Source: JAXHTH01 sp034211115 (GTDB lineage Bacteria; Planctomycetota; Phycisphaerae; Phycisphaerales; SM1A02). Taken from it: a stretch of DNA of 11,685 nt. Shown here in pieces: positions 1 to 7,322 of the stretch. Where the stretch lies: positions 1 to 11,685 of the forward strand of contig JAXHTH010000260.1 of the NCBI GenBank assembly GCA_034211115.1, in the 5' to 3' direction. The notes beneath the pieces were generated by a model. It saw nothing but the letters and a program-made list of their open reading frames with translations. It was not told the origin of the DNA and did not search any database. How positions within the stretch are numbered: the first letter of the stretch is position 1; each line of letters opens with the position of its first letter. The position numbers and the translations under genes were made by a program.

Positions 1-639
1 CGAGAGCGTGATGCCCTCGCTGAGGAGGCGCTGGGACTGCTTCATCAGCTCCTCGTAGAGCATGGGCAGGTAGGAGGAGATGAAGTGGACGGAATCCTCG
101 ACGAAGATGATCACGTCCACCCCGACCGTCTCGGTGTCGTGCTCGACGTTGCGCTTGTCCTCGATGAGCTTGACGATGGCGAGCAGGATGCGGGCGTCGC
201 CGGTCCAGACGAAGACGCGGTCGAACGCCTCCGCGTCGGGGCTCTCCAGCAGTTCCTGGAGCTCGCGGTTGTCGTAGCCGAGCAGGACGACAGGCACGTG
301 CGGCGTGATCTTCCGGACCTTCCGCGCGAAGTCGGCGGGATCCATCTCGCCCGGGTGCATGGTGACGATCACGAGATCGAAGCGGCGGTCGGAGCCGAGC
401 ATCTCCAGCGCCTCGCCCGCGGTGGGCGTGGTGTTCAGCCGCGGGGCGTAGCGGAGGTTGAGCCGGTCGTATTCCTTGAGGATGAGGTCGGTGACCTGGC
501 CCTCCTCTTCGAGGATGAACGAGTCGTACCAGCTCGAGACGAGGAGCACCTCGCGCAGGCGATAGGGCATGAGCTGCTGAAAGCCCTGGAGGCGCGAGGC
601 GAGTCCGATGCCGCGTTGCCCGTCGGCGGGCCTGTCCAT
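1..639 (-). CDS. PEP synthase / pyruvate phosphate dikinase-like protein, N-terminal part (runs off the left edge)
   Basis: The visible part is the first 213 residues; the gene continues beyond position 1. I chose the ATG at 637-639 because an AAGGAG ribosome site lies 8 bases upstream. The fragment reads as a receiver-like domain: a segment ending in WYDSFILEEEGQ, then FDLVIVTMHPGEMD, VPVVLLGYDN, DRVFVWTGDARILLAIVKLIEDKRN, and a segment VIIFVEDSVHFISSYLPMLY. From memory, this block heads a group of large proteins with a PEP/pyruvate-binding domain (PEP synthase-like) in Bacteroidetes, Deltaproteobacteria and Planctomycetes. The site where a true receiver has its phosphorylated Asp reads VIVTMHP, so phosphotransfer by the normal route is unlikely. 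The catalytic domains (ATP-grasp and phosphohistidine) lie outside the window, so enzyme function is inferred only. It diverges from the exosortase-like gene across about 236 bp. An alternative is a stand-alone atypical response regulator. Confidence 0.72.
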   Translation of the reverse strand, partial: MDRPADGQRGIGLASRLQGFQQLMPYRLREVLLVSSWYDSFILEEEGQVTDLILKEYDRLNLRYAPRLNTTPTAGEALEMLGSDRRFDLVIVTMHPGEMDPADFARKVRKITPHVPVVLLGYDNRELQELLESPDAEAFDRVFVWTGDARILLAIVKLIEDKRNVEHDTETVGVDVIIFVEDSVHFISSYLPMLYEELMKQSQRLLSEGITLS

Positions 640-647
640 CGACGAAT

Positions 648-653
648 CTCCTT
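648..653 (-). promoter_or_regulatory. Ribosome binding site of the PEP synthase-like gene
   Basis: AAGGAG on the minus strand lies 8 bases before the ATG at 637-639. It is the strongest Shine-Dalgarno match in the window and fixes the start of this edge-truncated gene. Confidence 0.75.
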
Positions 654-661
654 ACCGGGCA

Positions 662-690
662 ATCATACGGCTCGCGCGGGGCGGGGTCTT
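662..690 (-). promoter_or_regulatory. Possible promoter of the PEP synthase-like gene
   Basis: On the minus strand TATGAT (662-667) matches a sigma70-type -10 box at five of six bases. It would start transcription near 655, leaving a leader of about 16 bases that includes the ribosome site. The -35 position (about 685-690, AAGACC) is a poor match. Farther upstream (757-764 and 769-776) the octamer CCGATCAA occurs twice on the plus strand with a 12-base period, which could be an operator for this divergent pair. Visual calls only. Confidence 0.25.
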
Positions 691-875
691 GGACGCACCC
701 GCCTCCCCCCGCGGTCCGTGACGCATCGACCCGCACCACAGATCGACGCGGACGATCCGATCAATCGCCCGATCAACCAGCGGGGTTCTGAAGGGGTTCC
801 GCTCCGATTCGTCGCATCCTGCTTCAGACTCCGGGCCGGCGTTGGACGATATAGGGTGGTGCGCGGGATTTGGAT

Positions 876-2561
876 ATGTCCCAGAAGATCTCCGCTGACG
901 CCGGGGCCGGCCGCGTGGCCGGCATTCAGACGCTCGCCCTGCTGCTGCTGTGTGCGGTGGCGTTCCGTTCGGAGCTGGGCGCGTCGATCCTGATGGCCGC
1001 GGGCAACTGGGAGGCGGCGCACCTGCTGGTCGCCCCGGTCCTGATTCTGATTCTGCTCTGGCGGCGGCGGCGGAAGCTGGTCCGCGGGGTGGAGGGCGCT
1101 TCGATCTGGGGCCCGGTGTTCGTCGCCCTCGCCCTCGGCCTCTGGATCGTCTCGACCTGGCCGCTCAGTTTCGCCTACCCGCGGCGGCTGGCGCTGCTGC
1201 CCGCGGTGGCGGGGATCATTCTGACCGTGGGCGGATGGCGCGTCCTGCGGCTGTGCCTGCCCATGCTGCTGATCCTCCTGATCGCCATTCCCCTGGGATC
1301 GCGCAACTACGCGATGCTGACGGCCGGGCCGGGGCGGCAGACGCTCGCCGCGGCGTGTGCCGCGCTCGACGCGCTGCCCGGCGTGCTCATCGACCGCACG
1401 GGTTTGGACGTCTCGTACATCAGGGGCAGCGTCTCGGGAACGATCGCGCCGGGCGAGCCCGTACGCGGCGCGTCACTGATGCTGTCGTTTCTCACCATGA
1501 TCGTGTTCGTCACGTTCATGCGGAAGCGCCCGCTCTGGCACCTTGCCGCCATGGGCATCCTCGCCCTGCCGTTGATGATGCTGTGCAGCTTTGTTCGGCT
1601 CTTCGTGCACGGGCTGGTGACGCTCTACGGGGGGACGGATGCCCTGAGCAGCGTCCCGCGGATCAGCGCGGCGGTGGTCTCGATCGTGTTCGCCTACGGC
1701 GCGACGGTCCTCGTGCTCTGGACTCTCGAGAAGATCGTCATCGAGGAGAGGTGGCCCGCGGAGGGAGACGGAGAGCACATCGAGCCGGGGGCGGGCGCCG
1801 AGGCACCGCGCCGGTCGGTCCGCGCCTTGTGGCGAGCCGTGTTTTCGTCCCTGTTCGTGGCGAGCGCGATCCTGTTTCTCCTCGCCGCCGTCGCGCTTCG
1901 CCCGGGCGCCGAAGCGCTGGTCCGGCATTACCGCAAGGCGCCGATCGACCTGCGGACGCCGCTGAGCGAGTTCGACGCGACGAAGATGCGCTCATTCCGC
2001 CTCGCGCGGGATGGTATGGATCTCGCACCGGGCGAGGAAACGAGCGGGGATGGGATCGATGCGCGGGTCAGCCTGTTGTTCGAGGATCGGCCCGGCGGCG
2101 CGGCGCCGGCCTCGGCACGACCCGAGGTGTTGCTCACAGTCACCTATGCCAGCGATCCGGATCGCCCCGTGCCGCACCCGCCGGAGTTGGTGTACCGCCG
2201 GCACGGGGCGATCGTGGACGAGGTGACGGCCCTCGGCGTCGAGACGCCCGACCTGGCCCCGAATCCCTGGGAGGTGCCCGCCCGGCGGATCGAAATCCAG
2301 CAGGACGGCGAGCATCTCATCCTCGTGTACCTCTATTGCTGCAACGGCCGGTTCTACAACGATCGCGAGAGGATGCGCTTCGCCCTCGGCTGGCCGGGCG
2401 ACCGGTACGTCTACTTCAGCCGCATCGACGCGTTGATGAACTGGCCGCCGGGCATGAGCCGGAGGGAGGCGACGGAGCGCTGTCAGGCGCTCCTCTCGGA
2501 GGCGGTGCCGATCCTCGTGACGGACCATTTTCCGCGTCGGGAGGATGTCGCGCGGCGCTGA
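876..2561 (+). CDS. Exosortase-like membrane protein fused to an EpsI-like domain; active-site cysteine missing
   Basis: 561 residues from the ATG at 876. A TTG at 870 is the only other in-frame start after the stop at 852-854, and no clear ribosome site helps. The first 285 residues are a multi-pass membrane domain with exosortase hallmarks: AHLLVAP (about 48-54, matching the usual SHGFLVP), IPLGSRNY (138-145), and LCSFVRLFVHG (236-246) holding the conserved Arg (R241). Where the family has (A/S)CSG the protein reads EPVRGAS (194-200), so the nucleophilic Cys is Val, and no His follows in the usual last-helix position. After a charged linker and one more helix (about 322-342), residues 350-561 resemble EpsI (DUF3485): PHPPELVY (433-440) corresponds to a P-x-x-C-Y motif with its Cys also lost, then CCNGRFY (488-494). 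Exosortases sort PEP-CTERM proteins during export. This copy may be a non-catalytic member or a variant with different chemistry. The gene faces the TMTC-like gene tail to tail. Confidence 0.88.
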   Translation: MSQKISADAGAGRVAGIQTLALLLLCAVAFRSELGASILMAAGNWEAAHLLVAPVLILILLWRRRRKLVRGVEGASIWGPVFVALALGLWIVSTWPLSFAYPRRLALLPAVAGIILTVGGWRVLRLCLPMLLILLIAIPLGSRNYAMLTAGPGRQTLAAACAALDALPGVLIDRTGLDVSYIRGSVSGTIAPGEPVRGASLMLSFLTMIVFVTFMRKRPLWHLAAMGILALPLMMLCSFVRLFVHGLVTLYGGTDALSSVPRISAAVVSIVFAYGATVLVLWTLEKIVIEERWPAEGDGEHIEPGAGAEAPRRSVRALWRAVFSSLFVASAILFLLAAVALRPGAEALVRHYRKAPIDLRTPLSEFDATKMRSFRLARDGMDLAPGEETSGDGIDARVSLLFEDRPGGAAPASARPEVLLTVTYASDPDRPVPHPPELVYRRHGAIVDEVTALGVETPDLAPNPWEVPARRIEIQQDGEHLILVYLYCCNGRFYNDRERMRFALGWPGDRYVYFSRIDALMNWPPGMSRREATERCQALLSEAVPILVTDHFPRREDVARR

Positions 2562-2569
2562 CGAGAGCG

Positions 2570-2588
2570 ATCGCCCCGGCGCGGCGAT
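2570..2588. terminator. Small inverted repeat between convergent genes, possible terminator
   Basis: ATCGCC (2570-2575) and GGCGAT (2583-2588) form a perfect 6-bp stem around a 7-base loop, inside the 33-bp gap between the two convergent stop codons. Its position suits a bidirectional terminator, but there is no T-run on either side, so termination is only a guess. Confidence 0.25.
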
Positions 2589-2594
2589 GACGGA

Positions 2595-4853
2595 TCAGGG
2601 ATCGGTCCGGCCGGCGCGGTAGGCGGCGAGGCGGGCTTCGATCTCGGCGACCAGCTCCGGCTGCTCGATCCGCCGGGCCAGCTCCAGGGCCGCCTCCGCG
2701 GCCCCGATCGCCTCATCGAAGCGCCCCAGGCCCGCGTAGCTCGCGGCGAGGATGTTCAGGACGAACGGATCGTCCCCGCCCGTGAGCTGCCGCATGCGCT
2801 GCGCCAGCGCGATCGCCTGCTGCGGATCGCGGAAGCGCCGCTCCGGGCACATGGCCCGGATCTTGGCCAGCCGGACCATGAACCCCAGCGGATCGGTGCC
2901 CTCGGGCGTGTGGCGCAGTCCCGCTTCGTAGTGCCGGATGGCCTTGCCGTAATCGCCGGCCACCTCCGCCCGCCCGCCGAGGTAGCGCTGCAGGCGCGTG
3001 TTGGCCGGATGCTGCTTCACGATGTACTCGAAGTGAGGCTGTGCCTCGTCGGGGCGGCCCAGCTCCACGAGCAGTTCACCGAGATGGAGCCGCGTGGCGA
3101 GATGACCTTCATACACCTTCAGCGCCTCGCGGTAGCGTTGGATCGCCTCATCGTTGCGACCGGCGCGTTGAAGGGTTCTCGCCATCCGGTAATGATCCTG
3201 GGCCGTGGCGCGTGGATTGGCGATGACATGCGCCCACTGGGCGATCGCCTCCTCGTAGCGGCCGATCCGGTCGAGCGCGGTGGCGAGGTTGCCGCGCGCT
3301 TCGTAGTGATCCGGGTAGGCGTCCAGCGAGGCGCGGAAGTGTCCAATGGCGTCGTTGATCGTCTCCTGCTGGAGCTCGCGCAGCGCGCCGACCACCGCAT
3401 CGAGCTGTCCGGGCTGCACGCGGCGGATGGGACCGGCCATCCGCAGCACCGATTCGCTTTCCGCCTCCCGCAGGGCTGTTGCGGCGTCCCGCGGTTCGCC
3501 GCTCTCGAGTGCCTCGACGGCGTCGTCGATGAGCTCGTGATCGCGGAGCAGGATCCCGCCGAGGTTGTTGTGAGCCATCCACGCCTGCGGGTTCTCGGCG
3601 ATGGTGGACCGCCACAGCGTCTCCGCGTCCTTGTACTTGATGCCCTCGATCCACGTCAGCGCGGCGAAGACGATCAGCACCGCCCCCGCGACGGGCAGCG
3701 CGGCGCGCACGCGCCGCAGGACCGACGTGAGGACGCCGACCACCAGGGCGATGATTCCCAGGCTCGCCAGGTAGTTGAAATGGTCGGCCACGAACGAGTA
3801 CCGCATCGGGTAGATGTTGAAGAACCCGAGGGCGGGGAAGATCGTCCCCGCGTAGAACGAGGCGGCGACGAAGGGCCCGCGCCGGCCCCGGATCAGGAGC
3901 CAGATCAGCACCGCCGCGATGAGAAGCACGACGCCGATCGGCCAGTACGACAGCCAGTCGCCCGCGTCGATCGTCCACTGCGGGTACAGGAACATCAGCG
4001 GATGCGGCCAGAGCAGCTTCCACGGATAGAACAACAGCGCCCGGGAGGCGATCAGGCAGCGCTCGATGAACGTCCAGTCAAACTCATGGCCCTCCGCGCC
4101 GACGTTCGTCCGTTCCAGATGGGCCGTGTGCAGCGCCGCGATGAGGCCGATGACGAACAGAGGCGCCAGCGGCAGGAGCCGGCCGATCGTCAGCCGCTGT
4201 CGGCGCCAGATCATCACGAGGATCAGCGCCGCCGGCAGCGAGCACGTCACCGACTTGCTCAGCAGCGCGCACGCGAACAGCACGAGGGCGAGCGCGTAGG
4301 ACCCCCAGCGCCGGCCCCCGTCCGGCGCGATCGTCTCCTCATCCCGCATCGGATCGAAGCGCAGATACGCCAGCGCCGCAAGGAAGTAGAAGACCCCCGA
4401 GAGGACGTTCTTCCGCTCGGTGATCCACGCCACCGACTCGACGTGGACCGGATGCAGGGCGAAGACGGCCGCGATCATCCACGCCCCCGGCACCCTGAGC
4501 AGGTACATCAACCGCCACACGAGCAGGGCGCCGGCCAGGTGCAGCAGGACGTTCACCACGTGATAGCCCATCGGATCGAGTTGCCAGGCGCGGTACTCCA
4601 GCCAGAAGGTGGTGAAGACGAGCGGGTAATACTGGTGGGTGTTGCCCGGCTCCCAGAGCAGGAGGAAGCCGCCGGGCTCGCGGAGGAGCACGTTGTCCGT
4701 CACGTAATCGTCATCGTCCCAGATGAACCCGCCGTGCATCGCCGGCAGATAGGCGATGAGCGTCAGGAACACGATGATGAACAGCCCCAGCCACAGGCGG
4801 CGGCGCGAGGCGGCCGGATCGTCGGGCGGGATTGAAGGATCGACTTCGGGCAT
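2595..4853 (-). CDS. TMTC/PMT-like polytopic membrane protein with C-terminal TPR repeats
   Basis: 752 residues from the ATG at 4853; an in-frame GTG at 4877 would add eight residues. The N-terminal 400 residues are a multi-pass membrane domain like bacterial relatives of eukaryotic TMTC proteins and GT39-type mannosyltransferases. It has an acidic first loop GGFIWDDDDYVT (about 41-52), the signature HPVHVESVAWITERKNVLS (134-152), and IYPMRYSFVADHFNYLASLG (347-366). TPR units follow: AWMAHNNLGGILL (424-436), an EAI-type series from about residue 497 to 645, and a last pair near 696-730. The family idea is transfer of sugar from a lipid-linked donor to exported proteins, with TPRs for partner binding; the substrate is unknown here. 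A stretch of roughly 60 residues interrupts the first TPR. It lies 45 bp after the E3-like gene and is probably co-transcribed with it. Function as a glycosyltransferase is inferred from family resemblance. Confidence 0.93.
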   Translation of the reverse strand: MPEVDPSIPPDDPAASRRRLWLGLFIIVFLTLIAYLPAMHGGFIWDDDDYVTDNVLLREPGGFLLLWEPGNTHQYYPLVFTTFWLEYRAWQLDPMGYHVVNVLLHLAGALLVWRLMYLLRVPGAWMIAAVFALHPVHVESVAWITERKNVLSGVFYFLAALAYLRFDPMRDEETIAPDGGRRWGSYALALVLFACALLSKSVTCSLPAALILVMIWRRQRLTIGRLLPLAPLFVIGLIAALHTAHLERTNVGAEGHEFDWTFIERCLIASRALLFYPWKLLWPHPLMFLYPQWTIDAGDWLSYWPIGVVLLIAAVLIWLLIRGRRGPFVAASFYAGTIFPALGFFNIYPMRYSFVADHFNYLASLGIIALVVGVLTSVLRRVRAALPVAGAVLIVFAALTWIEGIKYKDAETLWRSTIAENPQAWMAHNNLGGILLRDHELIDDAVEALESGEPRDAATALREAESESVLRMAGPIRRVQPGQLDAVVGALRELQQETINDAIGHFRASLDAYPDHYEARGNLATALDRIGRYEEAIAQWAHVIANPRATAQDHYRMARTLQRAGRNDEAIQRYREALKVYEGHLATRLHLGELLVELGRPDEAQPHFEYIVKQHPANTRLQRYLGGRAEVAGDYGKAIRHYEAGLRHTPEGTDPLGFMVRLAKIRAMCPERRFRDPQQAIALAQRMRQLTGGDDPFVLNILAASYAGLGRFDEAIGAAEAALELARRIEQPELVAEIEARLAAYRAGRTDP

Positions 4854-4898
4854 GCGCGGCGGGCGAGTGGCCGGCACATCCTACCGGCGCGGCGCCGA

Positions 4899-6317
4899 TC
4901 AGTCGCCGCCCGCCGCGCGCGAAGCGTTCGAGCCGTGCCCCGGCTCGCAGATGAACTCGCCGTGCGCGGGGTGGGGGTGCAGCGTCGCGGCGAGATCGGT
5001 GAGGATCGCCTCCGTCTGGATGGCCAGGGCGCCCTCGGCGATGAGCTCCGCCGCGTTGGGGCCGACGATCCCCAGGCCGAGGATGAGCTGCGTGTCCGGC
5101 TCGTAGATGATCTTGGTGAAGCCCTCGGATCGATGGAGGCCGGTGCTCTGTCCCGCCGCGGCCCAGCGGGTCCGCTGCACCTCGTGGGGATGCGCCTGCC
5201 GCCTCGCCTCCGCTTCGGTCAGGCCGCACCAGGCGATCTGCGGATCGGTGAAGAGCACCATGGGAACGGTGCGGTCGTCGAATTCGCTTCCCCAGCCGGC
5301 GGCGCACTCGGCGGCGATCCGTCCCTGGTGCGTGGCCTTCAGCGCCAGCATCGGCTCGCCGATGACGTCGCCGACCGCCTGGATGCGGGGATTGCCCGTC
5401 CGAAGCTGATGATCCACGCTGATGAAGCCGGACTCGTCGAGCGAAATGCGGGTTCGATGAAGATCGAGCCCGTCCACGCAGCCGCGCCGCGCCGGCGCGA
5501 TGAGCACGCGATCGAAAGAGGTTTCCTTCGGGATGCACCGACCTTCGAACTCGGCCCTGACCTCCGTTTCCGTCTCCGACAGCGATGCGACGCGGGTGGC
5601 GAGACAGACCTCTTCGAGGCTCGCCGTCAACTGCTCGCGCAGCAGCTCGACGAGATCGACATCGGCCAGCGGCACGAGCTGATCGTCATCGACGACGACC
5701 GTGACGCGGCTGCCCAGCGCGGCGTACACGCTGGCCAGCTCCAGGGCCCCGGGCCGGCCCGCGACGACCAGCAGCGCGCCGGGGATCTCCGGAAGCGCCA
5801 GCGCCTCCGCCGTGCTCATGGTGCGCTCGCCGCCCGTCGACAGTCTGTCCGGCGGGCAGTCGGCCCCCCCCGTGGCGATGATCGCCCGCTCGAAGCGGAT
5901 GCGCTCGATGTCGGGATTGTCGCGGATAACGACCTCGCGCTCGGAGTCGAACGCGGCGCGGCCGCTGATGTGCTCGATGCCGTACTCGCGGCACAGGTCG
6001 CTGAGATTCGAGGCGAAGCGGCGCACCGTCCGATGGAGCCCGGCGCGGACCGCCTCGACGTCGATGCGTGGCCGATCGAAGAGGATGCCGAAGCGCGAGG
6101 CGTGCTCGGCGGCGCGGATCGTGTCGGCCAGGTGCAGAAGCTCCTTGCTGAGAATGCAGCCCTCGTGCAGCCACGCACCGCCCAGCACGTGGCGTTCATC
6201 GACGATCATCGTCCGCAGGCCGAGGCCCGCGGCGCGGAAGGCGGCGGTGTAGCCGCCGGGCCCGCCCCCGATGACGAGGAGCTGCGTTTCCGTCGTGCCT
6301 CTGCCGTCGGCGTCCAT
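4899..6317 (-). CDS. Dihydrolipoamide dehydrogenase-like flavoprotein with degenerate redox and NAD motifs
   Basis: 472 residues, the usual length for E3 (lipoamide dehydrogenase), starting at the ATG at 6317. The N-terminal FAD fold is intact: LLVIGGGPGGYTAAFRAAGLG (13-33) and the later AVGDV (314-318). The C-terminal dimer domain is also typical: LFTDPQIAWCGLTEAEA (355-371) and HPHPxxxE (H449, E454), the catalytic His-Glu pair. Two core features are damaged. The redox disulfide segment reads GGAWLHEGCILSK, so the first Cys of C-x4-C is Trp49 and only Cys54 remains. The NAD Rossmann motif expected as GxGxxG reads AGRPGA (186-191), and the acidic residue ending the second strand is Val. The protein probably binds FAD but should not perform normal lipoamide/NAD chemistry. 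It sits 184 bp after iorB and just before the TMTC-like gene. It could be an electron-transfer or regulatory E3 paralog; that is inference. Confidence 0.92.
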   Translation of the reverse strand: MDADGRGTTETQLLVIGGGPGGYTAAFRAAGLGLRTMIVDERHVLGGAWLHEGCILSKELLHLADTIRAAEHASRFGILFDRPRIDVEAVRAGLHRTVRRFASNLSDLCREYGIEHISGRAAFDSEREVVIRDNPDIERIRFERAIIATGGADCPPDRLSTGGERTMSTAEALALPEIPGALLVVAGRPGALELASVYAALGSRVTVVVDDDQLVPLADVDLVELLREQLTASLEEVCLATRVASLSETETEVRAEFEGRCIPKETSFDRVLIAPARRGCVDGLDLHRTRISLDESGFISVDHQLRTGNPRIQAVGDVIGEPMLALKATHQGRIAAECAAGWGSEFDDRTVPMVLFTDPQIAWCGLTEAEARRQAHPHEVQRTRWAAAGQSTGLHRSEGFTKIIYEPDTQLILGLGIVGPNAAELIAEGALAIQTEAILTDLAATLHPHPAHGEFICEPGHGSNASRAAGGD

Positions 6318-6501
6318 TGTTCAGCTCTGTCGCTTCCGTGTGCGGGTGCGTTGATCGCGCAGCGCGAGCCCGTCCACGTGTGTGCATGGTACCGGATCAA
6401 TGCATCTCTGCGGTCCGGCTGCGGCGGGGCGGGGCCTGGGGCCTGCCCGCTCGATTGGCAAGGGGGTCGCCCCGGTCATCCTGGGGCCGGCCCGCGCGGG
6501 A
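6318..6501. other. Intergenic region between iorB and the E3-like gene, with possible iorB terminator
   Basis: The 184-bp gap is very G/C-rich near iorB. GCCCC (6469-6473) and GGGGC (6483-6487) can pair around a 9-base loop, and GGGG/CCCC (about 6463-6473) can form a competing short hairpin, both just downstream of the iorB stop. No T-run follows. TGCAT and ATGCA flank a GGTACC palindrome near 6384-6405. I see no convincing promoter for the E3-like gene, so read-through from iorB is possible. Confidence 0.3.
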
Positions 6502-7116
6502 TCAGGCCGGCTCGGCGCACGCAGCGTCCGCACCGACCTCGAAACCCATCGCGAAGGCCTTTTCGTTCACGTCGATGGCCTTCTGCGGCACGCCGGCCAT
6601 CAGGACCTCGCGAAGCAGGTCCGCCTTGAACGGGAGCACGCCGGTGCCGGCGAGGACGCCCAGCAGAACGGCGTTCAGCGCCTGCGTGTTCCCCGCCCGA
6701 CCGGCCACCTCCGTCGCATCCAAAGCGATCACCTTCGGGCTGATGGCGCGGATCTTCTCCAGCACATCCTCCGCCTCGGGATACGAATCGCCCTTCATCG
6801 ACACCGTCGCGGGCACGATCGGGTGTGTGTTGGTGATGATGAGCGTCTTGGGCGAGGCCTTGGCCATCGCCCGGAGGGTCTCGACGGGCTCGAAGCCCAG
6901 CAGGACATCGGCCTGGCCGTCGGGGATGATGGGGCCGTGCACATCGCCGATGCGGACGGTCGACTCGACGATCCCGCCGCGTTGGGCCATTCCGTGGATC
7001 TCGCCCACGAGGACCTTGAGGTCGGCCTTGACGGCGGCCTCGCCGAGGAATCGCGAAGCGGAGAGGCTGCCCTGTCCCCCCACGCCGGTAATGAAGATGT
7101 CGGTCCTGTCGGCCAT
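6502..7116 (-). CDS. iorB: Indolepyruvate ferredoxin oxidoreductase, beta subunit
   Basis: 204 residues, the normal size for IorB. The ATG at 7116 has GGGAG 6 bases upstream. The gamma-type domain of 2-oxoacid:ferredoxin oxidoreductases is clear: ITGVGGQGSLSASRFLGEAA (9-28) carries the GxGGQG loop, followed by GEIHGMAQRGGIVESTVRIG (38-57), LLGFEPVETLRAM (73-85) and a late ALNAVLLGVLAGTG (145-158). IorB pairs with the thiamine-diphosphate subunit IorA in the cytoplasm to convert aryl-pyruvates made by transamination of aromatic amino acids into aryl-acetyl-CoA. The partner IorA is encoded upstream on the same strand but 922 bp away, with an unknown gene and repeats in between, so iorB probably has its own promoter. 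The last residues (ADAACAEPA) hold a single Cys of no known role. Confidence 0.96.
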   Translation of the reverse strand: MADRTDIFITGVGGQGSLSASRFLGEAAVKADLKVLVGEIHGMAQRGGIVESTVRIGDVHGPIIPDGQADVLLGFEPVETLRAMAKASPKTLIITNTHPIVPATVSMKGDSYPEAEDVLEKIRAISPKVIALDATEVAGRAGNTQALNAVLLGVLAGTGVLPFKADLLREVLMAGVPQKAIDVNEKAFAMGFEVGADAACAEPA

Positions 7117-7122
7117 GCTCGT

Positions 7123-7127
7123 CTCCC
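7123..7127 (-). promoter_or_regulatory. Ribosome binding site of iorB
   Basis: GGGAG on the minus strand, 6 bases before the ATG at 7114-7116. It supports this start over the shorter in-frame choices. Confidence 0.6.
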
Positions 7128-7170
7128 GCGGCGGCCTGGGCGAATGGAGAATCGGATGTCTTGGTGGGGA

Positions 7171-7199
7171 ATACTAGGACGGGAGGGACTGAGGGACAA
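7171..7199 (-). promoter_or_regulatory. Possible iorB promoter
   Basis: On the minus strand TTGTCC (7194-7199) and TAGTAT (7171-7176) are separated by exactly 17 bases, each matching the sigma70 consensus at four of six positions. Transcription would begin near 7164, giving a leader of about 48 bases. The -35 box lies inside the G-tract octamer repeat, so folding of that repeat could affect it. Visual call only. Confidence 0.3.
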
Positions 7200-7249
7200 A
7201 GGGACTGAGGGGGAAGAGACGGGGAGACGGAGTCACAAAGAGACGGAGT
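7181..7249 (+). repeat. Octamer-type G-tract repeat, possible G-quadruplex
   Basis: From 7185 the sequence runs as the octamers GGGACTGA, GGGACAAA, GGGACTGA and then GGGGG, preceded by another GGG at 7181-7183. Five G-tracts are therefore separated by loops of 1, 5, 5 and 5 bases, which fits a canonical quadruplex pattern on the plus strand. It continues into a related AGACGGAGT repeat (7225-7233 and 7241-7249, 16 bases apart). A degenerate second copy, with GGGACTGACGGACAGAGG and GAGACGGAGTG, lies at 7323-7355. Confidence 0.7.
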
Positions 7250-7254
7250 GCGCA

Positions 7255-7291
7255 GCGAGCCCGGCCGTCCTCGGCCCGGGCGGCCTTCGAC
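7255..7291 (-). repeat. Dispersed 37-bp hairpin repeat, copy A (inverted relative to copy B)
   Basis: The reverse complement of this segment matches 7930-7966 at 32 of 37 positions. Within it GCCCGGCC (7259-7266) and GGCCCGGGC (7273-7281) can pair around GTCCTC with one bulged base, so it can form a strong hairpin. It resembles a REP-type intergenic element. Copies A and B bracket the unknown gene. Confidence 0.65.
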
Positions 7292-7322
7292 GATCCGACG
7301 CCTCCGCCGCGAAGGCGGGGCA

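Noticed and set aside
85..993. Open frame of 302 codons on the plus strand at the left edge
   Set aside because: It is antisense to the receiver-like fragment, which has a strong ribosome site and recognisable sequence.
950..2590. Open frame of 546 codons overlapping the exosortase-like gene in another frame
   Set aside because: The translation is almost only Arg, Ala, Gly and Pro, while the other frame has clear membrane helices and family motifs.
2910..4835. Long open frame of 641 codons on the plus strand
   Set aside because: It lies opposite the TMTC-like gene, is rich in Arg, Gln, His and Asp in a way typical of GC-rich antisense frames, and shows no family motif.
6384..6405. TGCAT ... 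ATGCA around GGTACC as an operator upstream of the E3-like gene
   Set aside because: The arms are only 5 bases and no promoter elements could be placed beside them, so chance is likely.
4935..6629. Open frame of 564 codons on the plus strand
   Set aside because: Antisense to the E3-like gene, whose family motifs are clear. The frame has no recognisable domain.
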